64,000 nucleotides of DNA. Source: Pigmentiphaga aceris (GTDB taxonomy: Bacteria > Pseudomonadota > Gammaproteobacteria > Burkholderiales > Burkholderiaceae_B). A model generated the notes under the pieces. The model saw only the letters and a program-made list of their open reading frames with translations. It ran no database searches and was not told the origin of the DNA. The first letter of the stretch is position 1, and each line of letters begins with the position of its first letter. Of this stretch, positions 48,080 to 56,568 are shown piece by piece. The position numbers and the translations under genes are program-made. The stretch is from assembly GCF_008119665.1 (NCBI RefSeq), contig NZ_CP043046.1, forward strand, positions 6,101,256 to 6,165,255, written 5' to 3'.

Positions 48080-48661
48080 ATGCACACTATCCCTCGTTGT
48101 CAGACCCCGATCATGGATGGATGCCACCGTTCGTCGGCCTGCTCAGCCGCCACGATTGCCGCCGTCTCCCTGTTGCTCAGCGATGCCGAAGCCAGCCTGT
48201 CATCGGACAGCGACTCTGCATGCCGGCACTTGATCCGCGCCATCGACCTGTTGCATCAAGCCCATGACGGCCTGCCCCCTGCCGGGCGTGGCCCGGGCGG
48301 GCTGGCCCGCTGGCAGATCAAGCGGCTGAACGACTACATCGACACGCATCTGGACACGCGCATCCGCACCGAGGAACTGGCGGCGCTGCTGCAACTCAGC
48401 CCTGGCCATTTCTCGCACGCCTTCAAGCAGGCAATGGGCGTGCCACCGCTTGCGCATGTGGCACGCCGACGCATCCAGGCTGCGCGTGAAATGATGCTGT
48501 CCACCGATGAGCCGCTGATCCGCATCGCACATTTGCACGGCTTTTGCGATCAATCGCATTTCACCCGTATCTTCCGGCGTGAGACAGGCATTGCACCCCA
48601 GGCATGGCGCAAGATTCGCGCGGGTCATGCGGTCGAGTCAGGCGCTGTGATGCACGCCTGA
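48080..48661 (+). CDS. AraC-family regulator, short form
   Basis: 193 residues. The C-terminal ~100 carry both AraC HTH motifs (TEELAALLQLSPGHFSHAFK and IRIAHLHGFCDQSHFTRIFR). The N-terminal ~75 residues are Ser/Ala-rich and contain no recognisable effector-binding cupin. It sits 137 bp after the response regulator on the same strand; targets are unknown. The start is uncertain because the N-terminal region is not conserved. Confidence 0.78.
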   Translation: MHTIPRCQTPIMDGCHRSSACSAATIAAVSLLLSDAEASLSSDSDSACRHLIRAIDLLHQAHDGLPPAGRGPGGLARWQIKRLNDYIDTHLDTRIRTEELAALLQLSPGHFSHAFKQAMGVPPLAHVARRRIQAAREMMLSTDEPLIRIAHLHGFCDQSHFTRIFRRETGIAPQAWRKIRAGHAVESGAVMHA

Positions 48662-48746
48662 GTCCGTTGGCATCTGCGTGAACGCAAGTCGGGCCTTCCT
48701 GTTTATGGAATGATCTCCGCGCGGCTTGCGGCACGTGTCTACTGCT

Positions 48747-49976
48747 TCAGAAAACGCGACCTTCTTTCAGGTGTGTGGTCACCCCGTTCAAGTGGTAGTC
48801 GCCGATCACCCGTGCTTTGTGCAGCAGCGGGTTGTGGCTGAAAATGGTGCGCAGGTTTCGCCAATGGCGATCGAAATTGTGGGTGGTAGATGTCGCCGAT
48901 GCACCGCCCGCTTCGAACAGGCGTTCGGCAGCCTGCAGTGCAAGCTTGCTCACGATCAATTGCGTCTGCGCGGTGGCCAGCGCGCCTTCCAGCACCCGTT
49001 CTTCTGCATCCGCGTGCCCAGCCGCAATCGCCACCGCCGAGCGATCCAGCGTGCGCGCATTCTGCTCCACCAGCGCATCGATGGCATGCGCATAGGACGC
49101 CAGATCACCAATCACCTGGTGGATGAACACATCATCGCGCGGGGAGTCGACCCCGCTGTGCGCAGCAGGACGACCATGGTGTCGCACATACGACAGCGCA
49201 TCGGCCAACACGTTGTGGACAATGCCAGACGCCGTGGCTACCAGGTGAAGCTGGCGCAGCGCGCCGTTGTGGCGGCCCGGCAGGTTCTCGTATTCACGCG
49301 GGACGACTTCATCGTCGTAGACCTCGACTTCGTCCAGCAGCAGGCTGCCGCTGGCGGTCAGGCGTTGGCCCATGCCGTTCCAGTCATCGATGATGCGCAC
49401 CCCCTGGCGTGACACCGGAATGATCACGATCACGTAGTCGCCGGCCTCGTTGAGCATGTTGATGCGCGCGTAGTCGGAGAACGCCGTGCCCGTCGAATAG
49501 AACTTGCGCCCGCTGACCACGAAGTGATCACCCTGACGACGCAACACGGTCTGGAATTCACCCGGCTTGGCGGTTTCCCGCTCGGTCGATGCACCCCCGA
49601 ATATCGCGCCATCAAGCACACGTCGCACCTGGACGGCCGTGAATGGGGTTGGCCGCTGCAGGGCCAGTGCTTCGGTCAGGTCGTAGTGCAGGCGCAGCGC
49701 GTGGGCCACGTTGGAGTCCGCCGCTGCCAGCGTCACGATCACATGGAACACGTCCACCAACGACCCGCCCGGGCCACCTTGTTCAACCGGAATACGCAGC
49801 GCACCCAGGCCCGATTCACGAAACTTGGCAAAGGCATCGAACGGCAGGTCGTGCAGGCGTTCGCGGTCTGCTGCGCCGATGGCGATCTGCTGCGCCAACA
49901 CCGGCAGGCGCGCGAGCAATTGCTCGCGTGTGGGATACGGTTGCGGTGCAAGCGGTGCTTGGGCCAGGGCGCTCAT
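48747..49976 (-). CDS. Acyl-CoA-dehydrogenase-fold flavoprotein, SfnB/DszC-like
   Basis: About 409 residues. The N-terminal helical part includes FRESGLGALRIPVEQGGPGG, the middle beta-domain has VVSGRKFYSTGTAFSDYARI, and the C-terminal helices end ATSTTHNFDRHWRNLRTIFS plus a short tail typical of DszC/SfnB monooxygenases. These FMN-dependent oxygenases act on sulfones and organosulfur compounds during sulfur scavenging. I start at MSALAQAPLA; the frame is open 38 codons upstream without family resemblance. It is divergent from the thiol dioxygenase gene. Confidence 0.82.
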   Translation of the reverse strand: MSALAQAPLAPQPYPTREQLLARLPVLAQQIAIGAADRERLHDLPFDAFAKFRESGLGALRIPVEQGGPGGSLVDVFHVIVTLAAADSNVAHALRLHYDLTEALALQRPTPFTAVQVRRVLDGAIFGGASTERETAKPGEFQTVLRRQGDHFVVSGRKFYSTGTAFSDYARINMLNEAGDYVIVIIPVSRQGVRIIDDWNGMGQRLTASGSLLLDEVEVYDDEVVPREYENLPGRHNGALRQLHLVATASGIVHNVLADALSYVRHHGRPAAHSGVDSPRDDVFIHQVIGDLASYAHAIDALVEQNARTLDRSAVAIAAGHADAEERVLEGALATAQTQLIVSKLALQAAERLFEAGGASATSTTHNFDRHWRNLRTIFSHNPLLHKARVIGDYHLNGVTTHLKEGRVF

Positions 49977-50356
49977 GGACGTTCCTTGATGACAAGAAAA
50001 AAGAGGCGAACGCCCTGCACGCCATCGACGCATTGGCGTCATCCACGGGGTCATCTGGAAGTTAAGCGAGGGCCATTCAGCAAGGCGCACTCTATCGGCT
50101 GCGACCGCTTGGACCTAAGACCGATTGGCTGTTTGAAAAGAGATGAGCGGCATAACTGCCAGCACCGGCTTGTCTGGTTCATCTAGGACTTTTCGAAGCC
50201 GATGCTCGCTGATCCATTGTTAGAAGTATTTTTTTCCTATCTAAGCCATGTTCTTGAAATCAGATTCCAAGCAGCGAATGATTCACGTGAAACATTGAGA
50301 GCAATTTGCGGGTGCCCGCGCCTAGCATGGATGCATGCCCCCATCGGTATTCAGCC
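49977..50356. other. Divergent intergenic region with a parS-like site
   Basis: 380 bp without a gene, between the SfnB-like and thiol dioxygenase genes. It holds the parS-like 16-mer at 50279-50294 and AT-rich sequence at 50150-50280. Confidence 0.5.
50279..50294. promoter_or_regulatory. parS-like site 28.7 kb from the main cluster
   Basis: TGATTCACGTGAAACA differs from a perfect parS (TGTTTCACGTGAAACA) at one base only and keeps the CACGTG core. It is intergenic. Confidence 0.6.
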
Positions 50357-50923
50357 ATGTCCGCCGTCCTGCGTGATCTACCCTGTTTTCAACGCACATT
50401 TACCCTCGATGAGTTGGTCGATGACGTCGGCCGTGCAGTCAGCCTGTCGGCCCGTCGTCCCGGCAGCGACGTGTCAGAGGCTGTGCGCCAGGTACTGGCC
50501 GAGCACGCGGACGTTACCCTGCCCTTGTCCCATGCACAGTGGGCGGGCAGTCCCGAGCGCTACACCCGCCATCTGCTGCATGCAGACCCGGCTGGCCGCT
50601 TCTCGGTCATCGCATTGATCTGGCACCCCGGTCACCGCACACCTGTGCATGGTCACCGCACCTGGTGCGCGTACCTGGTCTTGCGCGGCATCTTGCGCGA
50701 GGCGCGTTTTGCGTGGCACGCCGCGCAAGACTGTGCGGTGCATACCGACACCGTGACTCGCCATGCCGGCCAGACGCTGGCTGCCCCGGCGGGCTTGGCA
50801 GACATCCACAGCCTCGGCAACGACAGCAACGAGATCGCCGTGTCCATTCACGTTTATGGGGTGCAAGGCGATCAGATCAGCACCCATGTGAATCACCTGG
50901 TGCGTGGCGAGATGGCTGGCTGA
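50357..50923 (+). CDS. Cysteine dioxygenase family (thiol dioxygenase) protein
   Basis: About 188 residues, cupin fold. The iron-binding histidines are in RTPVHGHRTWCAYLVLRG, with a third in ADIHSLGNDSNEIAVSIHVY. The family oxidises cysteine, 3-mercaptopropionate or a similar thiol to the sulfinate. I start at MSAVLRDLPCF. A role in organosulfur breakdown fits the neighbouring SfnB-like and MetQ-like genes. Confidence 0.85.
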   Translation: MSAVLRDLPCFQRTFTLDELVDDVGRAVSLSARRPGSDVSEAVRQVLAEHADVTLPLSHAQWAGSPERYTRHLLHADPAGRFSVIALIWHPGHRTPVHGHRTWCAYLVLRGILREARFAWHAAQDCAVHTDTVTRHAGQTLAAPAGLADIHSLGNDSNEIAVSIHVYGVQGDQISTHVNHLVRGEMAG

Positions 50924-51109
50924 TTGGGCGACTGAGGGGCGGCTGATGGCGGGGCGCGCATCGTCGCTAAGTGCTACGTTGCGAAGGCCTGCCTGAGCGG
51001 ATGCTTGGTGTGCAGTGGGACGTGGTGTGTAAATTGGCCATGCAGTGCGTCTTGCATCTTGCAAGCCGTCTGGGCAATAGTCGCCCTTCTGCTCACCGGA
51101 TTCTCGCGC

Positions 51110-51559
51110 ATGCATGTCACCCACTATCCCCTGCACGATGGTCATCTGACCTCGGTAGCTATCGCGGACGACCGCGCAGTGCTTGGTCTGCGTCAGGCTG
51201 ACGGGACGTCGTGGACGATGACCTTGCAGGGGGTAGACGCTCTGAATATTGATGGATTTCGGCTGGGAAACACCATTCTCACGCTTCGTTCGATTCGGGG
51301 TGTCGGACGCGAGGATCGTCCTGGTGAGGACTTGCCGGTCGCGCAAGATGTGCACGCCGCGCTGGATGCGCTGTTCCCGGCACCGCACGCATCGGCACGG
51401 CCGGACATTCACGCTGCGCATGCGGCATTTATTGCCGCCAAGCTGGCGGGATTGTCCGCGGGCCAGGCTGTCTTGCTGGTGCTCTCACCCGCTTATGGGG
51501 CCGAGCTGAGCGCCTATTGCCTGACGGTCGATCTGCAGGCCGACCGTCAGACAGGATGA
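51110..51559 (+). CDS. Hypothetical protein, 149 residues
   Basis: Soluble, no membrane helix if started at MHVTHYPLHDG. It begins with beta-rich segments (HLTSVAIADDRAVLGLRQAD, TWTMTLQGVDALNIDGF-like) followed by an Ala-rich helical C-terminus. I do not recognise the family. The longer frame from 51005 adds a Cys/Trp-rich, unlikely N-terminus. It is convergent with the MetQ-like gene. Confidence 0.55.
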   Translation: MHVTHYPLHDGHLTSVAIADDRAVLGLRQADGTSWTMTLQGVDALNIDGFRLGNTILTLRSIRGVGREDRPGEDLPVAQDVHAALDALFPAPHASARPDIHAAHAAFIAAKLAGLSAGQAVLLVLSPAYGAELSAYCLTVDLQADRQTG

Positions 51560-51629
51560 CCACGCCGCGCCTGACGGCACCCGTGGTCATCTGGGGCTGA
51601 TTTAAAGGCTTACAGGCTAAAAGGCTTAC

Positions 51630-52445
51630 TTACAGACCTTGCGGGTAGGTGTAGCCCGGGAAGTCCTTGGTCAGCACGTCCTTGAAGAAGGGCGACTTGA
51701 AGGCGGCGGCCAGGTCCTTGGCCCACACGGTGTCCTTGTCGGCGGTGCGCACGGCAACCACTTGCTGGTAGGCCACCGGCGGCTTTTCTAGGGTCAGTGC
51801 GCCGGTGAACTTCAGGCCGGCCGAGGTCGCGAAGTTGCCCGGCACCACCACGAATTCCACGTCATCCAGCGTGCGCGGCAGTTGCGCAGCTTCGATGGGT
51901 TGCAGCTTGACCTGCTTCGGGTTCGACACCACATCTTTTTCGGTCACGCGCAGCGGATCGATGTCCGACTTCACCGTCAGCACGCCGTTTTGCTGAAGCA
52001 GCAGCAGCGCACGCGCCAGGTTGCTCGGGTCATTCGGCAGCGTGATGCGGTCGCCTTGCTTGGCTTCAGCCAGGCTCTTGCGCGACTTCGAATACACGCC
52101 CATCGGTGCGGTGGTGCTTTGCACGATGTCCACCAGATCCAGCTTCTGGTCGGTCTTGAAGCGGTTCAGGTAGGTGATGTGCTGGAACAGGTTCGCGTCC
52201 AGCGCGCCTTGGGCCAGCGCCATGTTCGGCTGCACGTAGTCGTTGAACTCAACCAGCTTGACCTTGTAGCCCTGCTTTTCCAGCTGCGGCGCAATGCCGC
52301 GCTTGAGCACGTCGTAGTTGTAGCCCACGGTGGCACCCAGGGTCAGGGATTGCTTGGCCGGGTCGGCAGCGAAGCTGGCTTGGGCAGCTACGCCCAGCGT
52401 CAGCGCGACTGCGCTCGCGAGGAATTGGCGACGGACGAAAGACAT
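51630..52445 (-). CDS. MetQ/NlpA-family ABC transporter binding protein
   Basis: About 271 residues. A signal peptide (FVRRQFLASAVALTLGVAAQ, ASFA) is cut at an Ala-x-Ala site with no lipobox Cys, so it is probably soluble rather than a lipoprotein. The NlpA domain shows YKVKLVEFNDYVQPNMALAQ, ALDANLFQH and LPNDPSNLARALLLLQ. It binds methionine or a related ligand. No metN or metI gene lies in the window, so its permease must be elsewhere. An Lrp-type regulator starts 570 bp upstream on the same strand. Confidence 0.85.
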   Translation of the reverse strand: MSFVRRQFLASAVALTLGVAAQASFAADPAKQSLTLGATVGYNYDVLKRGIAPQLEKQGYKVKLVEFNDYVQPNMALAQGALDANLFQHITYLNRFKTDQKLDLVDIVQSTTAPMGVYSKSRKSLAEAKQGDRITLPNDPSNLARALLLLQQNGVLTVKSDIDPLRVTEKDVVSNPKQVKLQPIEAAQLPRTLDDVEFVVVPGNFATSAGLKFTGALTLEKPPVAYQQVVAVRTADKDTVWAKDLAAAFKSPFFKDVLTKDFPGYTYPQGL

Positions 52446-52553
52446 GGATATCTCGCTTCGATATGGGTGTGGATAGACGGAAGGCGGGCCCAAGGGTCAA
52501 CCCTGCCAGCCCGCAGACGCAGCAGAATATCAAATCGTCTGGTGGGGGCTAAT

Positions 52554-53015
52554 TCACGGCGCGTAGTCCACCGGCAAGGCGGTCGAATACTTCAGCTGTT
52601 CCATCGCAAACGATGAACTCACATCGTAGATGTCGGAGATTTTGATCAGCCGTTTGTAGACGCGATCATAGGCAGCGATGTCGGGCACCACCGCCCGGAT
52701 CAGGTAGTCCACATCCCCGCTCATCCGATAGAACTCCACCACCTCGGGAATGTCCTTCACATGCTGGGCGAACTTGTCGAGCCAGGCTTGCGAGTGCTGG
52801 CTGGTGCGAATCGAAATGAAGACCGTGACCCCGACATTGAGCTTGGTGGCATCGCACAGCGCAACCTGCTTGCGGATAACCCCCGCCTCTTTCAGTTTCT
52901 GAATGCGCCGCCAGCAGGGCGTGACCGACAGACTGACGGTTTCCGCGATCACGCTGATGGGCGTTTCCGCGTCGTCTTGCAGCATGGAAATGATCTTCCG
53001 GTCGATGGTATCCAT
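52554..53015 (-). CDS. Lrp/AsnC-family transcriptional regulator
   Basis: 153 residues. The N-terminal HTH is ISVIAETVSLSVTPCWRRIQ then KLKEAGVIRKQVALCD, and the C-terminal RAM/ACT-like effector domain follows (VEFYRMSGDVDYLIRAVVPD). An amino acid is the likely effector. It reads toward the MetQ-like gene about 110 bp away and may regulate it. An AT-rich region with repeated CATATC/GATATG hexamers lies upstream. Confidence 0.9.
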   Translation of the reverse strand: MDTIDRKIISMLQDDAETPISVIAETVSLSVTPCWRRIQKLKEAGVIRKQVALCDATKLNVGVTVFISIRTSQHSQAWLDKFAQHVKDIPEVVEFYRMSGDVDYLIRAVVPDIAAYDRVYKRLIKISDIYDVSSSFAMEQLKYSTALPVDYAP

Positions 53016-53456
53016 TGGAAGAAATTTCCATGAAGAAGGGGTTGAGCCGCAAATTTTTTGCTGTGTGGAGCAGCATAGGCAGCGTGTTGGTGTTCTGCAA
53101 GCGCAGCGCAGGAGAAACCGCGTTTTTTACGTCATCTGCGGCGCGCAGATTGCGCTGAAAATTCGCAATTTTCGAACATATCGGAAGTGGATCAGAAGGT
53201 TCGTCTGATGTTCCTGTTGATATGTTGAGATTCAGTGTTTAGGTAAATGCTGGCCTGTGCATAAGGTCTTTTAGCGGAATTTTCGACATATCAAAAGATG
53301 GAAATTATCGTATTCGCTTATCAGTTCCTGATATGGAAAACTCGACTCTTTTATCGCTCTGTTTTTGAGGTTTTTATGGCCTCGTTGGTCGGGTGATTTG
53401 CATATCGGATATGGATCAAAGCCACCATGAATCATGAAATCCGATATACCTGTAAA
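53016..53456. other. AT-rich intergenic region upstream of the Lrp gene
   Basis: 441 bp without a gene and visibly richer in A/T than the neighbours. It contains six CATATC/GATATG hexamers (53177, 53219, 53287, 53330, 53401, 53408) and an inverted repeat ATATCGGAT / ATCCGATAT (53402-53410, 53439-53447). Confidence 0.55.
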
Positions 53457-53879
53457 TCACTCGGAAGGGCCAGGAAGGTTCACCATTCCGTCCCCATCCC
53501 CCATGACAACCAGCGCGTCGCCAGCCCAGTGGATATCTGCGATCGGCACCGCACCCATCTTGATTTCACCAAGCAGCTTTCCCGCTGCGGTGTACACGCG
53601 CACATAGCCGTCGATGTAGTACAGATAGTCTGATCCGCCCCCCGGCATGCCCATGCGGGGAATCCAGCTGTCCCAGCTGTACAAGCGGAATTTCTGCGCA
53701 TAGAACTGTCCGTTCGGGCTGTAGTTTCGCTCCCGATACGGCACGCCTGCATAGAACAGGCTATAGGCCGGCCAGAGCATCGCAAGCACTACCAGCACGA
53801 TGAGGGCACGCCGCAGTTTGCGCGGCGCAATGGCCTGTTTCGCACCCTTGCCTGTCACGTTCGCGCCCTCGTTTCTCAA
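53457..53879 (-). CDS. Small membrane-anchored hypothetical protein
   Basis: Up to 140 residues. One N-terminal membrane helix after a basic stretch ([20 protein letters not shown]) precedes an extracytoplasmic beta-rich domain with [20 protein letters not shown] and [17 protein letters not shown]. The family is not recognised. The longest frame begins with TTG overlapping the ddl stop; a GTG at 53858 is an alternative. The overlap suggests co-transcription with ddl. Confidence 0.6.
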   Translation of the reverse strand: MRNEGANVTGKGAKQAIAPRKLRRALIVLVVLAMLWPAYSLFYAGVPYRERNYSPNGQFYAQKFRLYSWDSWIPRMGMPGGGSDYLYYIDGYVRVYTAAGKLLGEIKMGAVPIADIHWAGDALVVMGDGDGMVNLPGPSE

Positions 53880-54973
53880 CGCACCGAACTCTTCAGTTCG
53901 CCATCCTGGCGATGACGTTCCATCGCCAGCTCAATCAGCGTGGTGATCAGGTCGGTGTACCCCAGGCCGCTGGCTTCCCACAGCTTCGGATACATGCTGA
54001 TGTTGGTGAAGCCGGGCAAGGTGTTGACCTCGTTGATGATCACGTCGCCATCGGGCGTCAGGAACACATCGACCCGTGCCATGCCGCAGCAGTCCAGTGC
54101 CTGGAAAGCCTGAATGGCAATCGCACGAATGCGTTCGTTGATCTCGTCAGACAGGTCGGCCGGCGCCTTGACCACGGCCCCTTGTTCGTTGATGTACTTG
54201 GTGTCGTAGGAGTAGAAGTCATCGCTGACCACGATCTCGCCGCACACGCTTGCACGCGGGTGTTCGTTGCCCAGGATCGCGCACTCGATCTCGCGCCCGA
54301 CAATCGCCGATTCCACCAGCACCTTGTGGTCGTAATCGAAGGCAAGCGCCAAGGCCTGATTGAACTCGTCTTCCGTGCGAGCTTTGCTGACACCTACCGA
54401 CGAACCCTGGTTCGCCGGCTTGATGAACAAGGGCAGGCCAAGCTTGGCCGTCACCGTGGCGAAATCGTGTTTGTTCCGAGTGCTGCGGGTCACCGTGACG
54501 AACGGGGCAACCTTCAAGCCCGCGTCGCGCAGCAGGCGCTTGGTCACGTCCTTGTCCATGCTGACTGCAGAGCCCAGCACGCTGCTGCCGACAAAGGGAA
54601 TGTCGGCCATGCGAAGCATGCCTTGCAGCGAGCCGTCTTCACCCAGGGTGCCGTGCACGATCGGGAACACCACGTCGAGCTGCGCCAGCGCACTCGCGTC
54701 GCGGCTCTGAATCAGTTGCTGCTGCGTCTGGCCGGGGATCAGCGCAACGTGTTGGCGCGAGTGATGCAGCGCGATGCGTGCCGGGTCGTTGGCGTTGTGC
54801 AGGTAGTTCGACACGTCGCTGACATGCCATTGTCCCTGCTTGTCGATACCCAGCAGGGTGACGTCGAATTTGTTCTTGTCGATGGCGTCGACGATGTTTT
54901 TCGCCGATTGCAATGACACTTCATGTTCAGCGGATTTGCCGCCGAAAATGATGCCTGCGCGCAGTTTTTTCAT
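53876..54973 (-). CDS. ddl: D-alanine--D-alanine ligase
   Basis: ATP-grasp enzyme joining two D-Ala for peptidoglycan synthesis. It has [19 protein letters not shown] at the N-terminus, [32 protein letters not shown] and [20 protein letters not shown] near the C-terminus. 365 residues matches the DdlA length rather than the shorter DdlB found in division clusters. Its isolated position outside the mur-fts cluster agrees. I start at [12 protein letters not shown]. Confidence 0.95.
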   Translation of the reverse strand: MKKLRAGIIFGGKSAEHEVSLQSAKNIVDAIDKNKFDVTLLGIDKQGQWHVSDVSNYLHNANDPARIALHHSRQHVALIPGQTQQQLIQSRDASALAQLDVVFPIVHGTLGEDGSLQGMLRMADIPFVGSSVLGSAVSMDKDVTKRLLRDAGLKVAPFVTVTRSTRNKHDFATVTAKLGLPLFIKPANQGSSVGVSKARTEDEFNQALALAFDYDHKVLVESAIVGREIECAILGNEHPRASVCGEIVVSDDFYSYDTKYINEQGAVVKAPADLSDEINERIRAIAIQAFQALDCCGMARVDVFLTPDGDVIINEVNTLPGFTNISMYPKLWEASGLGYTDLITTLIELAMERHRQDGELKSSVR

Positions 54974-55141
54974 GGAGTGAAAGCATCCCGGGTTGTAGAA
55001 ATCCACCGAGATTATGCGGCGACGCGCGCCCCGCTTGGCAGGATTGTCTGCCCGAACTGTTTCCAGGCATGAACCGCCCATGAAAGCATCGGCTTGAATC
55101 CTATGCGCGAAGGTGCGTCTTGTATGCCGGTCACGCCTGCT

Positions 55142-56032
55142 TCAGGCGTTCGAGAATTCCGTCAATACATCCAGCACCGCAGTGACCGCCATGCCAGGTG
55201 CCGGCGAACTGCGATACGCCACTGCCATGGGGCGCATCAAGGCCGGGGACAGGTTCCGCACCTGCACGTCCGGCGAGTGCATCTGGTCTTCCACTTCTTC
55301 CAAGGGCAAGATGGCCGCGCTCTGGCTCGCGGTCGCCAGACTTTTCAACGCGCCGGGATAACTCAGCGTCAGAAACGGCCGTGGATTGAAACCCGCCTGA
55401 CCGAACCACGACGACACCAGGCCATGCATCTGCGTGGCAGGCGCAAACGACGCCCATCGCCGGCTGGACAGCCATTCGGGTGTGATCGTGTCAGGGGTCT
55501 GCCAAGCTGCCGGCAGCAGCGCCACCATGTGATCGTTTCGCCAGGGCATCAGCCTGATCTGCGCCATCGCTGGCTGAGGACTGGCCACGATGCCGATGTC
55601 CAGCGTAGCGGCCTTCAATCGCTGCATGGCATCGGACGAACCTACCGCCTCCAGCTTCACTTCAACGCCCGGGCTGCGCCGGCTCAGCGCATCCAGCATC
55701 AGCGGCAACAGTCGGGTGCTGACACCCGCCGACACACCCACCTTCACCAAGCCCTCGCGGCCACTGGCACGGCGCTGCACCAGGTCGATCAAGTCATCGC
55801 TGGCAGCCAGCAATTTGCGCCCTTCCTCAACCAGCGCCTGACCGGCCGGCGTGAGTTCCGCATGCCGTCGGCCACGCACGACAAGCGTGGCCTCCATGCG
55901 CGATTCCAGCTCCTTGATGTGCAGGCTGATGGTGGGCGGCGCAAGATGCAACGCATGGGCAGCCGCCGCAAACGTGCCCAGATCCGCAATCGCGATCAAG
56001 GTCTGCAGTTGGTCGAGGTTCAGATTACGCAT
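55142..56032 (-). CDS. LysR-family transcriptional regulator
   Basis: 296 residues: HTH LIAIADLGTFAAAAHALHLA followed by PPTISLHIKELESRME, then a substrate-binding-like effector domain. The neighbour in its own direction is ddl, with no divergent partner, so the target is not evident. Confidence 0.88.
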   Translation of the reverse strand: MRNLNLDQLQTLIAIADLGTFAAAAHALHLAPPTISLHIKELESRMEATLVVRGRRHAELTPAGQALVEEGRKLLAASDDLIDLVQRRASGREGLVKVGVSAGVSTRLLPLMLDALSRRSPGVEVKLEAVGSSDAMQRLKAATLDIGIVASPQPAMAQIRLMPWRNDHMVALLPAAWQTPDTITPEWLSSRRWASFAPATQMHGLVSSWFGQAGFNPRPFLTLSYPGALKSLATASQSAAILPLEEVEDQMHSPDVQVRNLSPALMRPMAVAYRSSPAPGMAVTAVLDVLTEFSNA

Positions 56033-56560
56033 CAGGATTTCTGACCTGAAAGGTCATTCAATTCAACTTTACCGGTATCAGACCCAATCCTAGCATCGTG
56101 TTCATGAGCCATGAACACCCCACCGAAGCCCCGAAGTCACCCGTTGGTGACACCAGACAAGCCCGCACAGGCGCGTGGCGATTGCTGCGCGTTTCGCGCA
56201 AGACAAGATGCCTGCTTCAACGCTGGACGCGTCGTGCAGCCGCTGCGCTGGCGCGCGCCGAGAAGTATGTGGTGGAGAATTTCAGAGTGCCGCCGAACGG
56301 GGCTTGATCTCGTTCCTGCTGGAACAAGGTACATATGGCCAGAGACTTGGCGCACATGGGGTTTGGCTGCACAGGCTTTGTCTTCGCGGGCCTCATCTTC
56401 GTAGGCCTGATGCCCGCACCGATGACCCTCCCCCATGCCGATGCACTGGTGCATCAGGCCGACTCGTCGAGCATGTTGGTGCTGGAAAGACTGCGTCGGC
56501 CTGTCGTCGAAGCAGGCAGCAGCGTGTACCGAAGCGTGCTGCCCGTCCGAAAAAACGCGT
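56033..56560. other. Intergenic region between the chemoreceptor and LysR genes
   Basis: 528 bp. The only candidate is a short plus-strand frame at 56335-56568. Otherwise nothing recognisable; the LysR promoter is expected near 56040-56100. Confidence 0.45.
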
Positions 56561-56568
56561 TCAACTGA
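56335..56568 (+). CDS. Possible small hydrophobic protein (77 residues)
   Basis: An ATG with an AAGG ribosome-binding site 6 nt upstream opens a frame with one hydrophobic stretch ([20 protein letters not shown]). It overlaps the last codons of the converging chemoreceptor gene by 8 bp. No family is recognised, and competing frames exist on the other strand, so this is only a weak call. Confidence 0.25.
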   Translation: MARDLAHMGFGCTGFVFAGLIFVGLMPAPMTLPHADALVHQADSSSMLVLERLRRPVVEAGSSVYRSVLPVRKNAFN

